This document shows positions 21,738 through 33,063 of a DNA stretch of 64,000 nt, one piece after another; position 1 is the stretch's first letter; the number at the start of each line of letters is the position of its first letter. The translations under genes and the position numbers were made by a program. Location: the NCBI GenBank assembly GCA_963691705.1, contig OY829542.1:37434579-37498578 (forward strand), read 5' to 3'. A model generated the notes under the pieces. That model did not search any database, was not told the DNA's origin, and was given only the letters and a program-made list of their open reading frames with translations. This DNA is from Viola odorata (lineage: Eukaryota; Streptophyta; Magnoliopsida; Malpighiales; Violaceae).

Positions 21738-24700
21738 ATGAGTCCCAAAGGAGGAGGACGACCCAGAAAGGTAAGAAGGAAGGAGAAGGAATACAAAGAG
21801 ATACCTTGTGAAATGGTGATCAGTGCTGGAAAAGAGGTGGAAGTGAGCAGCAATGAAGAAGGATTCAAGGGTGCATGGTACAAAGCCACAATCTTGCGAG
21901 CATTTCCTACAAGAGGAAAAGGCACCGCCTTGGTTCGCTACCAGACCTTGCTCGCTGATGATTCTGAAACTAATTTCTTAGAGGAGTATGTAAAGTACAG
22001 CTTCATCAGGCCATCGCCGCCTCTTGACTTAGAGGACAGCGGCGACGACAGGTCGTTTGAAGAGCAGGACGTGGTGGATGCCTTCGACAAAGATGGGTGG
22101 TGGAAGGGAGTGGTGGCTAAAGTTCGAGTCTTGGAAGATAATTCAAGGATTTATACAGTTGTTTTCAACAGCATGATCCCACCTGAAGAAATTGAATATC
22201 CGCCATCACTTTTAAGATTTCACTTGGACTGGGTTAATGGTCAATGGGTCCGACCACCAAAAGCTCAGGTGATCTTCTGTTCCTTTTTTTTTCTTTTCAT
22301 TTGGGTATTTGGGGTTATTCTGTCAAAAATGGTCCCAAGTTCTTACCTTTGTTGCAGTAATTTCCATTGGGTGTTTTTGAAAAGTCTTTCTTTTGCTTCA
22401 ACTTTGTCCCTTTAGTGCTTCTACTAGAGTGTTACTGCATCTTTTCCTTTCCAATAGCTGAATCTGCTGTTCTCTTTAGTGCTTCTTCTATCACTTGCGT
22501 CCTTTGCCCAATTTCTATCCAAATTATTATATTAACATGCATCACCACCACTCAAGTGTTTGTATCTTTGAATCACTTATTCTTAATTGCGTTTTCCTTA
22601 CAAAGTGTCTGTTATTTATTTATCTATTTTTTATTATTGTTACTTCTCAACTAATTGTTTATTTATGATTCTGTTCATTTGTTTTGTTTCTTTAGGAATT
22701 TCTAGTTGTTATATAAATAATCTAATGATCTTATAGATAACAAAAAGGTGGAACCTTGCATTGGTTATTTATGGTTCCTGTAATGATTTATACTGTTCTG
22801 TGTGACATTATCTGTATACTTAACAGCAGTCTTTCCCATTTAGTTCTGTATTTTGTTTTATAAGCTCTTACTATGTAAGCTGATTCGGTTTTCTAAACTG
22901 TTAGAAGAGAATGGAAGGCCTAATGTTTAGCAGAGGGATGGCTGCAGAGGTGAACATTGATAAAGAAGGTGTAAAATATGGTTGGATTCCAGCAACTGTT
23001 CTTGGAGAAGTTGGCTTCGATTCTTTCTTGGTGGAGTGCAATAGCTTAATTGACAGTGACAAAAGTGGCCCAATGGAAGTAACTGTAGATTCTTTCCACA
23101 TTCGTCCTCCTGCTCCTGACTTGGAAGTTAAAGAATTTAAGCTCTTGGATAAAGTAGATGCTTTCTGCGGTTGTGGTTGGATGTGTGGTCTCATTACCAA
23201 AATCTTTACAGAAGGAAGGTATGCTGTCTTTATAAGGGATGTTAATGAAGAGAAGGAATTAACTCACTCTGATATAAGGCCACTCCTGAAGTTCGAGAAG
23301 GGCAATTGGGTAGTTTTTTCTGGATCCAAGGCATGTTTCCTTCCCTTAGCTTTTACCTTGCGAACATTGTCTGAATGCTTGCTTCTTATTTAGAAGTTTA
23401 GCTGTGATGCTTTAAGTTTCGTTTGATTTTACATCTTGATGAGTGGGAGTTTGAGACAACACAAACAATCTTTTGCTTTTTTGAATAGAAGAATACAAGT
23501 CTTGCATAATTTATCCTTATAGATAAGTTGTACTCATATTTTAAGTTTCTTACATGTGATACCATGCAGATTATAGAACAATTAAATTGTATTTGAAGGT
23601 AGTTTTGTTGGTGGTTTGTTTCAGGAGATGACGATGGAAGCATATTTACAGGGAAAATTGGGCCGAGTAGACAGTGCCGACAACTTTGACGAAGTTTTTC
23701 TTATTGATGAAGAAAATACTGAAGATGAAACCCCTTGCCAAAACTCAGAAAAGAGTCCAAGCCAGCAGTCTGACAATTGCCACACAAAATTCAAGCGCAA
23801 GAATGCAAAACAAAGCAAACCAGACTCTGGGGCTATGGTTCTGCACCTTCCTAAGAAAGCTAAAAGGGATAGCAACACCAAATGTGTATCTCCTGAAGAG
23901 TTGGTACAAAATGATAGCTGCTATGATATCTGCTCTTTACACGTGCCTGAGCTCAATATCCATGGAGTGGGTGATAAAAGCAAGTCGCAAGAAGGCGATA
24001 AACACAGCCAACAGAAAGGTACTGTGTGTGCTAAGATTATTATTTAGGATGATCTAGATAATAGGTGGGCAATTATACTAAGAGATACTGTTCTACACTG
24101 TATTATATAGCTGAGGACAATGCAACTAGAGGTGGTGCGAGAGGCCAGGATTCTGAAGACTGTGCAAGTGAAGAGGTTGAATTACCAACAATGAAAGCTG
24201 CGAAACCGATAGGTGAGAGCTGCCAACGTAGATGTCATCCTCTGTCTACTAATTAATGTACATGGAGATTGGATCAGCTGTACACTAGTCTAGGTAAATG
24301 AAAATAGTGAAATTGAGGCGTTTTGTATTATACAGGTGAAGAGAATAATGCAGGAAGAGACGGTGGACAGAACGATGCAGTTATGGGTGATGGTGGTGGA
24401 ATAGAAGACTGTACGACTAAGGAGGCTGTATTGCCTGCAACAATAGGTACAGAGTGTAATATGTGGACTGTGAGCCTAAATCTTGTTCTTAGTTTATAAG
24501 CACAAAGATGAACATGGACAGGAAGTTGTCTGAATACGATAATCTCGGTAATTTATTGTGAATAACTAATGTCTGTTTTATGCTGTTGAAGAGCACATTG
24601 GCATCGAGTGGGGTTCTAGCAGAATGGACTCTGAAGGATGCAGAACAGTAGAAGAGTTGGTACAAAGTGATAGCTGCTATGATATCTGCTCTTTACACGT

Positions 24701-27283
24701 GCCTGAGCTCGATATCCATGGAGAGGGTGATAAAAGCAAGTCGCAAGAAGGTGATAAACACAGCCAACAGAAAGGTATTGTGTGTGCTAAGATTATTATT
24801 TAGGATGATCTAGGTAATAGGTGGGCAATGATACTAAGAGATACTATTCTGCATTGTATTATATAGCTGAGGAAAAAGCAACTAGAGGTGTTGCGAGAGG
24901 CCAGGATTCTGAAGACTGTGCAAGTGAAGAGGTTGAATTACCAGCAATGAAATCTGTGAAACCAATTGGTGAGAGCTGCCAACGTAGATGTCATCCTCTG
25001 TCTACTAATTAATGTACGTTGAGATTGGATCAGCTGTACACTAGTCTAGGTAAATGCATATAGTGAAATTGAGGCGTTTGTATTATACAGGTGAAGAGAA
25101 TAATGCAGGAAGAGACAGTAAACAAATGGAAGACTGTACAAGTAAACAAAATGATGCATTTAGGGGTGGTGGTGGTGGAATAGAAGACTGTACAACCAAG
25201 GAGGTTGGATTGCATGCAAAAATAGTAAATCTTGCTCTTAGTTTATGAGCACAAAGATGAACATGGGCAGGAAGTTGCCTGAATATGATAATCTCGGTAA
25301 TTTATTGTGAATAAATAATATCTGTTTTGTTATGCTGTTGAAGAGCACATTGGCATCGAGAGTGGTTCTAGCAGAATGGACTCGGAAGGGTGCAGGACAA
25401 TAGACATTGAGCTGCCTACAACAACAATTGTAGAGCCCATTGGTTTGTGGATCTGTCACTCCATGTGTTGTCCTTAGTTTATGAGCATATAGATATAGTG
25501 GAGGAAGATTGCATAAATATATGTGGTGATATTTTGAATGAATTACTAACTCACTTTGTTATGCTGGTGAAGAACAAGTTGGTGTAGGAGATGGTGCTAA
25601 TGGAATGAATTATGAAGAATGTGCAACTGAAGATGTTGAATCACCCGATAAAATTTATGTGGAGCATGTTGGTAAGTGGACTTGCCAACCTGAAATTCCT
25701 TTCGTGAGAGAAATAGTGTGGATGGGAAGATAATTTATCTTGAATTGTCGCTTTGCATTGTATTACCCAGGTGAAGAAAACAATATTGCTGGACCTGGTG
25801 GTAGTGGAATGGATTTTAAAAGTTGTGTAATGGAAGAGGTTGGAGTCAGCAAAAGCATACGTGTAAAGCATATAGGTATCAAGATTTGTTAAGCTGAAAA
25901 TTATTTTTGTATCCCATTTGCAATGAAGAATGTGGATTAGACGGAAAGCAAACTGCTTGTATCTTAGGAACTAATTTATGTTTTGTAATGCAGGTAGTGA
26001 ACGAATTGTCACTGGATGTAGCACAAGCAAAATGCAATTTGCTGACTGTGGTGGAACGAAGGAGGATGAATTGCCTGTAAAGACAAGTCTGGAGTCTCTA
26101 GGTAAGGGAAGCTGTTAACCTAATGTCCTTCTCCATGCACGAGCACAAAGATGAATATGGAAGGAAGATCAGTTAAATAATAGGCTGGATAATATTGTTT
26201 TGCATTAATGTACTGTACCATGACCAGTGACTATGAGGAGCTGTAAACCTTGACATCCTTTTACTTTTTTTTTGTTTATTTAGTAGATGATGGCTGGAAA
26301 TTCTAACATTTGGCATGTCATGTAGGTAATGAACAAATTGTCACTGGTCATGGTGCTGGCGAAATTTATTTTGAGCATCGTGGAACTGAAGATATTGAAT
26401 TACTAGAAGGAACAGGTACAGGTGCAGGCAATTCATAAGAACAAAAAAAAAAAATAACTGGCTAGAATGGATAATTTAATAATAACTTGAACTAAAGTAC
26501 CAAGTTTTATGTATGTGAAGAGCTTATCATGGAAGGACCTGAAATTCCAGAAACAACTACATTTGTGCCTGGCGGAGATTTTAAAGGTAAACCTGAAGAT
26601 GTTGTCTAATTCTCCATTTTTCAACTTTAATAGACAAGTATAAACAATTTTCAGAATGTAGCCTTGTTAAATTTTAAAAGGGAATCGACTCTTGTGTTGT
26701 AGAGGTAGCGGCAAAGAATGAGCTAGTGGATCGAATGCCTTTTGTGAAGGAGAGTTCTTCCATCTGGGAAGCAGTCGAGTCCCTGGAAGTTTTCCAAGCC
26801 TTACGGCAAAGACCACATTTTCGTCCCTTGTTTGAATGTAAAGAGAGTGTCCGTGAAGGATTAGCGATTGGTCACATGGTGACATTCTCACAGTTGGCCG
26901 AGAAGATACCAAAGTTGCGAGTCAGTGATTCTCAAGAGATCTTCCATTGCCATTTGGATTCTCTTGCAGATTTGGAGGTGCATGGATTCGACATTACATC
27001 ACTAGGGCAACGCCTTAACATGCTATTATCAATTAAAGATAAGCGAGAGAAGCTTCAAGATCACTTCCAAGAAGTTCAGACTCAAATTGTTGAATGCTTC
27101 CGGGCCAAAGCAAAGTTGGATGAAGATATTGACAATATCGACAAGAAGATGAGGAAGCTACAGGAGGAACGAGAAAAGAAATGTCATGAGATGACAGCCT
27201 TGGAAATGGATGCTGGTGTTACCAATGCAGACATATCAAATGCAAATGATGAATTTGAGAAGGTAGTTGCTGCCAATTGGTGA
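21738..27283 (+). CDS. Agenet (Tudor-like) domain / DUF724 family protein
   Basis: Predicted exons: 21738-22268, 22905-23330, 23625-24018, 24111-24212, 24336-24446, 24592-24774, 24867-24968, (25091-25224, probably skipped), 25344-25442, 25573-25671, 25771-25875, 25994-26101, 26326-26415, 26521-26586, 26703-27283. Without the doubtful exon the frame stays open for about 998 codons. Exons 1-2 encode four Agenet/Tudor-like repeats (for example GAWYKATILRAFPTRGKG and DKDGWWKGVVAKV). Exon 3 is charged with lysine-rich, nuclear-signal-like blocks (FKRKNAKQSK). A run of short acidic exons follows. The last exon is the DUF724 domain (SSSIWEAVESLEVFQALRQ) with a C-terminal coiled coil. Plant members are linked to chromatin binding or RNA transport; the role here is inferred from family. 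The start at 21,738 (MSPKGGGRPRKVRRK) fits the family better than upstream non-ATG codons. One intron appears to use a GC donor. Confidence 0.85.
23895..25402 (+). repeat. 756-bp tandem duplication inside the Agenet/DUF724 gene
   Basis: Unit A is 23,895-24,650 and unit B 24,651 to about 25,402, about 90-95% identical by eye. The join falls inside exon 24,592-24,774. That exon begins like the later exon at 25,344 (EHIGIE, SSRMDSEGCRT) and ends like exon 3 (EELVQSDSCYDICSLHVPEL). Each unit spans the end of exon 3, two whole exons and the start of another, so frame is preserved through the junction. Confidence 0.9.
25091..25224 (+). other. duplicated exon with a damaged splice donor
   Basis: This is the unit B counterpart of exon 24,336-24,446. 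About 30 bp containing the original donor (ATAG then GTACAG) were deleted, leaving ATA then GTAAAT. Using that donor gives a 134-nt exon and would shift the frame, with a stop in the next exon. Skipping it keeps frame, because all neighbours are phase 1 at both ends. Confidence 0.6.
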
Positions 27284-27560
27284 GGAAGCTACAGGAGGAA
27301 CGAGAAAAGAAATGTCATGAGATGGCAGCAAATTCATTTTGGATGACTTTTGTCATTTTATCCGATAGAATTGAGGACATTGTTAATGTCTATCAGATAC
27401 CTATTTCTCAATTTTATGGTAAATTTACTACTTTTGGGACTTTAATTTGAGAAGGTAGTTGCTGCCAATTGATAAACTAGCTTGATTACGGGGTTTTTTG
27501 GACGCTGGTGTTGTTGCCCTATTTCTCAATTTTATGCTAAATTTACTACTTTTGGGACTT
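27151..27560 (+). repeat. small tandem duplications at the 3' end of the DUF724 gene
   Basis: A block starting GAGGAAGCTACAGGAGGAAC at 27,151 recurs at 27,282, overlapping the stop codon. GAGAAGGTAGTTGCTGCCAA at about 27,258 recurs at about 27,450. A stretch reading TTTCTCAATTTTATG recurs about 117 bp apart (27,404 and 27,520). The coding end and 3' UTR have been copied in small steps. Confidence 0.8.
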
Positions 27561-27717
27561 TTGGGCGTGTTACTATTTAAGGATATACCCTTATTGTTGA
27601 AGTGTATGGCTACAATGTACATAAATGGAATTAGCAAGTGGTGGACATTGGATTTCAACCTGTGACCACCATGTACCTTAATGGTTGCACAACCATCACA
27701 ACAGCCATACTTTTATA

Positions 27718-28627
27718 CTCTCTCCGTCTATTTTTACTTGACGCGGACCCACGAATCACACAGATTAAGGCATAGTGGACCCGCGTCAGAAATACACCAA
27801 TTTTTTGTCATTTGTCCGACTTTTTTCTGTTTTCTTTCCTTCACCTCTGACACCCACATCTCTCACTCCACCTACAACCACCACGCCACCTCCATCTCCA
27901 CCGTCTTCTTCCTAGAAATTAAGCAATAAACCCGCATCTAAACCATAAAATAAAAAATACAGAGGATAACAAAAATAAAAAATTAATCAATTAACCCACA
28001 TCTAAACCACAAAATTAAAAATTAAGCAATTAACCCACATCTAAACCACAAAATAAAAAATGCAGAGGATAACAAAAATAAAAAATTGATCAATTAACCC
28101 ACATCTAAACCACAAAATCTAAAAGACAATCAGATCTGACCATGAAAGGTTTGATTTCTTGCAAATTTACCAAGAGAATGAATCTGCAGCAAAATGAAGA
28201 AGATGGAGAAATAGAGAAGGAGGAAGAAGGTTTCTTGTTGTCGGTGGCGTCGGCTGGTGGTGGTGGCTGTTTGCAGCTGCAGGTGGCAGCGACTGGTGGT
28301 AGAGGTTGGTGGTTGTTTGCACCAGTGAGCGGTGGTGGTGATCAGAGGCGAGAGGAGGGTGAGGGTTGGATGAGAAAATGAGGAGTGAGGAAGTATTTGG
28401 GTGCTGGGTTGGATGAGAAGATGAGAAAATGAGAGTGAGGAATTATTTGGGTGTTGGGTTGGATGAGAAAATGAGGAGTGAGGAAGTATTTGGGTAGGAA
28501 TGAGGAAGAGTAAAATGAGGAATACAGGGACAAGAAAGTAAAAGCAAGGCACATTACCCAAAGGCGTCAATTAAAACGGAGATGTGGGTTTTAGGCTAGA
28601 ACGTCAGATAAATATAGACGGAGGGAG
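27718..28627. mobile_element. non-autonomous mariner/Stowaway-type element, 910 bp
   Basis: The left end reads CTCTCTCCGTCTATTTTTAC and the right end, reversed, CTCCCTCCGTCTATATTTAT. Both are flanked by TA (27,716-27,717 and 28,628-28,629). The interior has two sets of tandem repeats: AACCCACATCTAAACCA units at 27,930-28,120 and GAAAATGAG...AGTATTTGGGT units at 28,370-28,500. A short GC-richer segment at 28,140-28,380 has an ORF starting MKGLISCKFTKRMN that I do not recognise. No transposase is present. Confidence 0.8.
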
Positions 28628-28700
28628 TACTATTTAAAACGCATTTACTATATAATACTATTATCTTCTTATGTAGACTTACATCAAGTATTATAAAATA

Positions 28701-28933
28701 CTCCCTCCGGTTTTTATTAAACGACTCTTACTATTTGGGCACGCATATTAAGGAGGCCGGATGACTCACTATTTGACCCCAAAAAAAATCGTATTTTTTT
28801 TTTTGCGTACGTTAATCCTTAACGTATGTCCGAGAAAAAATTCGGGGCAAAATTATCTCAAATAGTGAGTCATCTGGCTTCCTTAATATGTGTGCCCAAA
28901 TAATAAAAGTCGTTTAAAACAAACCGGAGGGAG
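28701..28933. mobile_element. Stowaway-like MITE, 233 bp
   Basis: Both ends read CTCCCTCCGGTTT inward and are flanked by TA (28,699-28,700 and 28,934-28,935). The whole element is close to a hairpin: ACTATTTGGGCACGCATATT on the left pairs with AATATGTGTGCCCAAATAAT on the right, and AGTGAGTCATC pairs with GATGACTCACT. It has no coding capacity. Confidence 0.9.
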
Positions 28934-29470
28934 TACCTTTCAATTTTTTTTAGTCGAACCTTTTAATTTTTTCAATGAAAGAAGTTTTCTTTTTTTGAAC
29001 GGTACTTAGCCGACACCCGGGTGTTTACAGAATAATGTTCGATATCCTAATCCATTTTTGGAAAAGTACACCAAGTTCATTTATAATATCGCGAGATATA
29101 TCATAACCACACGATATTTTGTAATAATCTCGCGATATTTTGATATTTTTAAAATCAAACATATTCTATTAACTTTGTTCCAATAATTTTTTTTTGGTAA
29201 TTTGTTCATTATTTGGGTTACACAAAATTCTACATAAAATGAGATTTTTCGTAACTTGTTTTCTATAATTTGTTCATTATATGAGTTACACAAAGTCCCA
29301 CACAAAACGAGGATTTTCTTACTTTGTGTAATTTGAAAAAAGCGAATGTTATACTATATCTAACTTTCAGAATATTTATGCGTAACTATTATATCTCTTC
29401 AATTACACAAGTGCATTTGAGTAAAAGTCAAAATTAATTCATAAGAACTCTATATTAATAAGACAAAAGA
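28934..29470. other. AT-rich DNA with a 13-bp inverted repeat
   Basis: AATATCGCGAGAT at 29,085-29,097 is exactly inverted at 29,127-29,139. AATTTGTTCATTAT...GAGTTACACAAA recurs twice between 29,200 and 29,330. No gene seen. Confidence 0.5.
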
Positions 29471-29545
29471 CAATGAGTGGCTTAGTGGTTGAGGTTTTGA
29501 TTTCAAGCCACTCAACGAAGGTTTAAATCCCATCTTTTACTTTTT
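29471..29545 (+). repeat. tRNA-like SINE head (candidate)
   Basis: TGGCTTAGTGG at 29,478-29,488 fits a polymerase III A box and GGTTTAAATCC at 29,520-29,530 fits a B box with one change. The spacing of about 32 bp is as in tRNA-derived SINEs. The 3' end is not clear; AT-rich sequence follows to about 29,760. Confidence 0.45.
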
Positions 29546-30099
29546 TTTATAACATAATTCCCAATTTTAAACAACCAATTATGTGCCGCTGTATCATCAG
29601 GAGTGATGACGTGGCAAGCTGCCAACCAAATGTCTAGATACACCGGCATGTTATGATGTGGCAACGATGACATGTAATATAACATGGACCCATGAAACAT
29701 GAACAATATTTTTTTATAAAAAAATAACAAATAAAAAAGAGAAAATCAAGGCAAATTATAACTGAAAAAAAAATAGAAAAAAATACATGCATATATGGAT
29801 GATTTTTTTTATGGTCTTCCTATATTTATTTTAGGGCTCTTCCATTTTTTTCTCTAAATTTGTAATTGTTTTATTTTATAAGCATTTGTAATTATCTTAA
29901 CTTTAAGTATTTTTTTTTCTCTAAAATCACTCATTTTATAAGTGTCCATGTGTATTAGATATGTGTTGGGGTCCAACACTCGCCTGACAAGGGCACACAT
30001 TTTTTTTAAAAGTGTTCGTTCTTCATAAGGTTTCACTAGAAATGCAATATTTTTTAAAAAATATATTATGCTAAATTGTTAAATGTAAACACAATTTTA
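29546..30099. other. AT-rich intergenic DNA, no gene seen
   Basis: Possible SINE body at the left, then low-complexity AT-rich DNA. No convincing ORF, TIR or LTR. Confidence 0.4.
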
Positions 30100-31537
30100 T
30101 AGGGTGTCACCAAGTTGTTTGTAATAATAACTTTTACGCAACAAGTTATGAGCTTTTCATATCTAAACTTACTGGATCGTAATTTTTTTGACATTATATT
30201 TACGTTTAGATGAGTGATGTGTCCATTGAGTTGTAATTTTTGCTAGGTACATATTCTTAATTATTTTTATTTTTTAATAATAATTTTTACACAACAAGTT
30301 GCGAGCTTTTAAGACTTGCATTTACTAGATTGTAAGCCTTTTAATTCTAAGTTTACGATTAGATGAGTAGTGTGCCCACTAAGTTGTAAATCTAGAAGAG
30401 TTGTAATAAATATAAAATGAAAATATTCTTCTAAATTTGTAGTAAATATGGATCGACATTAATAGTTCGATAATTATAAAAAATACTATAAGAATTAAAA
30501 TAAAATTCCCAAAAAATCATAATGTTTTTTTATAAAACGTATTGGAGTTTTGAAACACTATATTCTTTGACTCACCTATGATTAAAAATAAATGGATTTG
30601 TGTCTCTATATATAAGGAGAGGTGTTCTTTACAAAATAAGATTAGTAAGCAAGGAACATCTTTAGAATTTATGCATAGTTATGGTTATTACGTTCAATAA
30701 CCAATGCCACATTAACATTATACTATCAAAAACAAACTAATCCTTAAAATTAATGTGTAACTATGATTATTAAGATTCAATAATCAAGGTAACATTAACT
30801 AGATTGTAAATCTTTTGTCTTCATATTCACGAAAATGTGAGTGTACCTACCAAGATTTAAATTTTGCTAGACATGTTCTTAGTTGTTTGTAATAATTATT
30901 TTTACACAACAAGTTACGAGCTTTTCAGATCTAAACTTACTGAATTGTAAGTTTTTGGTATTATATTTACGATTAGATGAGTGGTGTGCCCATTGAGATG
31001 TAAATATTGCTAAGCATGTCTTCTCAATTATTTTTAATAATAACTTTTACCCAATAAGTTTTGAACTTTTAAGATCTGCACTTACTAGATTGTAACTATT
31101 TTGTTTCTATATTTCGATTAGATGAGTGGTGTGCCCATTAAGTTGTAAATCCATCAGAATTGTAAAAAATGAAAATATTCTTCCAAATTTGTAATAAATA
31201 TGGATTGACATTAATATTTTAATAATTATAATAAAATACTATAAGAATTAAAATAAAAGACCAAAAACTATAAAGTTTGTATAACTGTGTTGGAGTTTTG
31301 GATCTCTGTGTTCTTTGACTGACCTATGATCGAAATAAATCGATTCATCTCTCTATATATAAGTAAAGTGTTCCTCAGGAAATAAGACTAGTAAGCAAAG
31401 AACTAATCCTTAAAATTGTTGTATAATTATGATTATTTTATTCAATAACGAATGTGATATTAACATCATACTACTAAAAAAAGAACTAATCCTTAAAATT
31501 GATATGTAACTATAAGTATTAGATTCAGTAACCAAGG
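30100..31537. repeat. AT-rich tandem repeat, about 770 bp per unit (left part)
   Basis: The block ACAACAAGTT..GAGCTTTTCA recurs at about 30,130 and 30,905. The block CTTTTAAGA(C/T)CTGCA or similar recurs at about 30,310 and 31,070. TCTCTATATATAAG recurs at about 30,605 and 31,350. The shift is close to 770 bp each time. A third, partly diverged copy continues after the Ogre-like element at 44,074. Confidence 0.75.
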
Positions 31538-32445
31538 TGTTGATACCCGAATTTTGACGCCATTTTTATTTAATTTTAGCATTTCTGTTATTTAGTTAAT
31601 TTACAGTCATTTTCAGTTGATTTAATGTCGCTAGCATTCTTAGGTGTTTCGTTGCATTTTAGCATCATCGTTAGCGTCGTCAGCTTTCGAAATCGCATTT
31701 TTATTCTTTCGGCGTGTATTTTCATTATTATTTTTAGCCTTAAAAATCACATTTTTAACTATCCGGCAGTCGTTTGCTAGTTTTTTCTTCGTTTTAGGTC
31801 ATCACATGAATTTTAGGATTTTTAATATTTTAGCGCATTTTTTAGTATTTTTATTATTTTATTATTATTTTTATTCGAGCTTTTATTGGACCCGAGCAAG
31901 TTCACTAGGACAATAGCTTGACTTTAAAATGTTTTCCATCAACTAGTTGCTAGCTTTTTTTCTGCTCGCAACGGTCTACAACGTTTCGTGTAATTTTCGG
32001 CGTAACGTCTTTATTTTTCCGTTCAAACGTTTCACGTTTCTGAACGCGAAAATAAACACGTTAAATGAGAAATTCTCGTCATTCGCTGTAGACGGTTAAA
32101 CCCGTCGCATTTTTCTCTACGCGACGGTACCTGCGGCTCAAAAAGTCAGAACGTTGGTTCGCGGGAACCTGCTCGAGGCCGTTTAAATCAGATGAAAGGC
32201 CATTTGATCATGGCCATTGATCTAGTCAACCAAGGAAAGTCAACCAGATCAATGGCCCTTGAATTAATGTGCATAATGCACATGCACAGTGTACGCACGA
32301 GGAACGCAACGGAAGTCCTCGCCCGAGCCACCTGCTCCCTAGCTCCCTATCCCTCCGCCATCATCATGACTCCCCTAGCCCAGCCAGCACACGCTCCCGG
32401 CCACCACGCGCAGCTCCTTCGTCCGGCCCTCCACGCGACCTTCGG

Positions 32446-32455
32446 CTATAAATAG
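32446..32455 (+). promoter_or_regulatory. LTR TATA box
   Basis: CTATAAATAG in a GC-richer context (CCTTCGGCTATAAATAGCC), the best core promoter match in the LTR. The 3' LTR copy at 41,237-41,246 reads CTATAAATAA. Transcription would start about 30 bp downstream. Confidence 0.7.
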
Positions 32456-32881
32456 CCACCATTCTTCAATGCGCAAGGGGTCCGAATTTTGTAAGAAAAA
32501 CAGCACTGCTCTCTCCCCATTTTTCGGTCCAATTCCTGCACTCCTGAACCCCATTCGCTCACCCTCACTCCCGTGCCTCGCCGTCGTCCGCCGGCAGCCG
32601 CACCACTGTAAGCGTTTCTTCCTTTTGTTTTTTCTTTAAATTTCATTTCAAGTTCGGTTAATTAATTAACTACTAAAACTTGCTGCAACCACTTGGTTTT
32701 CAACTTAATTTCACCCTGCTAACATTAGTTTAAATTATCATGGCTTAGTTTATTTGTTTCGTCAATTAATGTAAATATGCATTCTTCGTTTCCTTCAAAA
32801 ATGCTACTGTTTTTGGTCTCCATTTCCTTGCTGTGACCGCATGTTTGCATTAGGGGAAGGGAGAGGTATCTTTCGGGTCAA

Positions 32882-33063
32882 GAACCAGGCGAGTTGGTCG
32901 CCTGGTTCGTCACCTCCGTCGCCTGCAGTGGTGCCGGCGACGTGAGGTTGAAGATGATGTATCACGGGCCATTCGGCCCTTCGTGCGAAATGAAAGAAAG
33001 GTGATGGGCTTGGCCCATCACCATTTAAACTAATGTACTTGGGCCAGGAATTGTTCCTGGCCC
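32882..33063. repeat. cluster of four short perfect hairpins in the LTR
   Basis: Stems are GAACCAGGCGA (32,882-32,908, loop 5), GGGCC (32,966-32,979, loop 4), GGTGATGGGC (33,000-33,022, loop 3) and GGGCCAGGAA (33,041-33,063, loop 3). In the 3' LTR the last three are intact and the first has one mismatch. Confidence 0.85.

Noticed and set aside
29471..29545. Functional tRNA gene
   Set aside because: A and B boxes are present, but there is no foldable acceptor and anticodon arm; a SINE head is the better reading.
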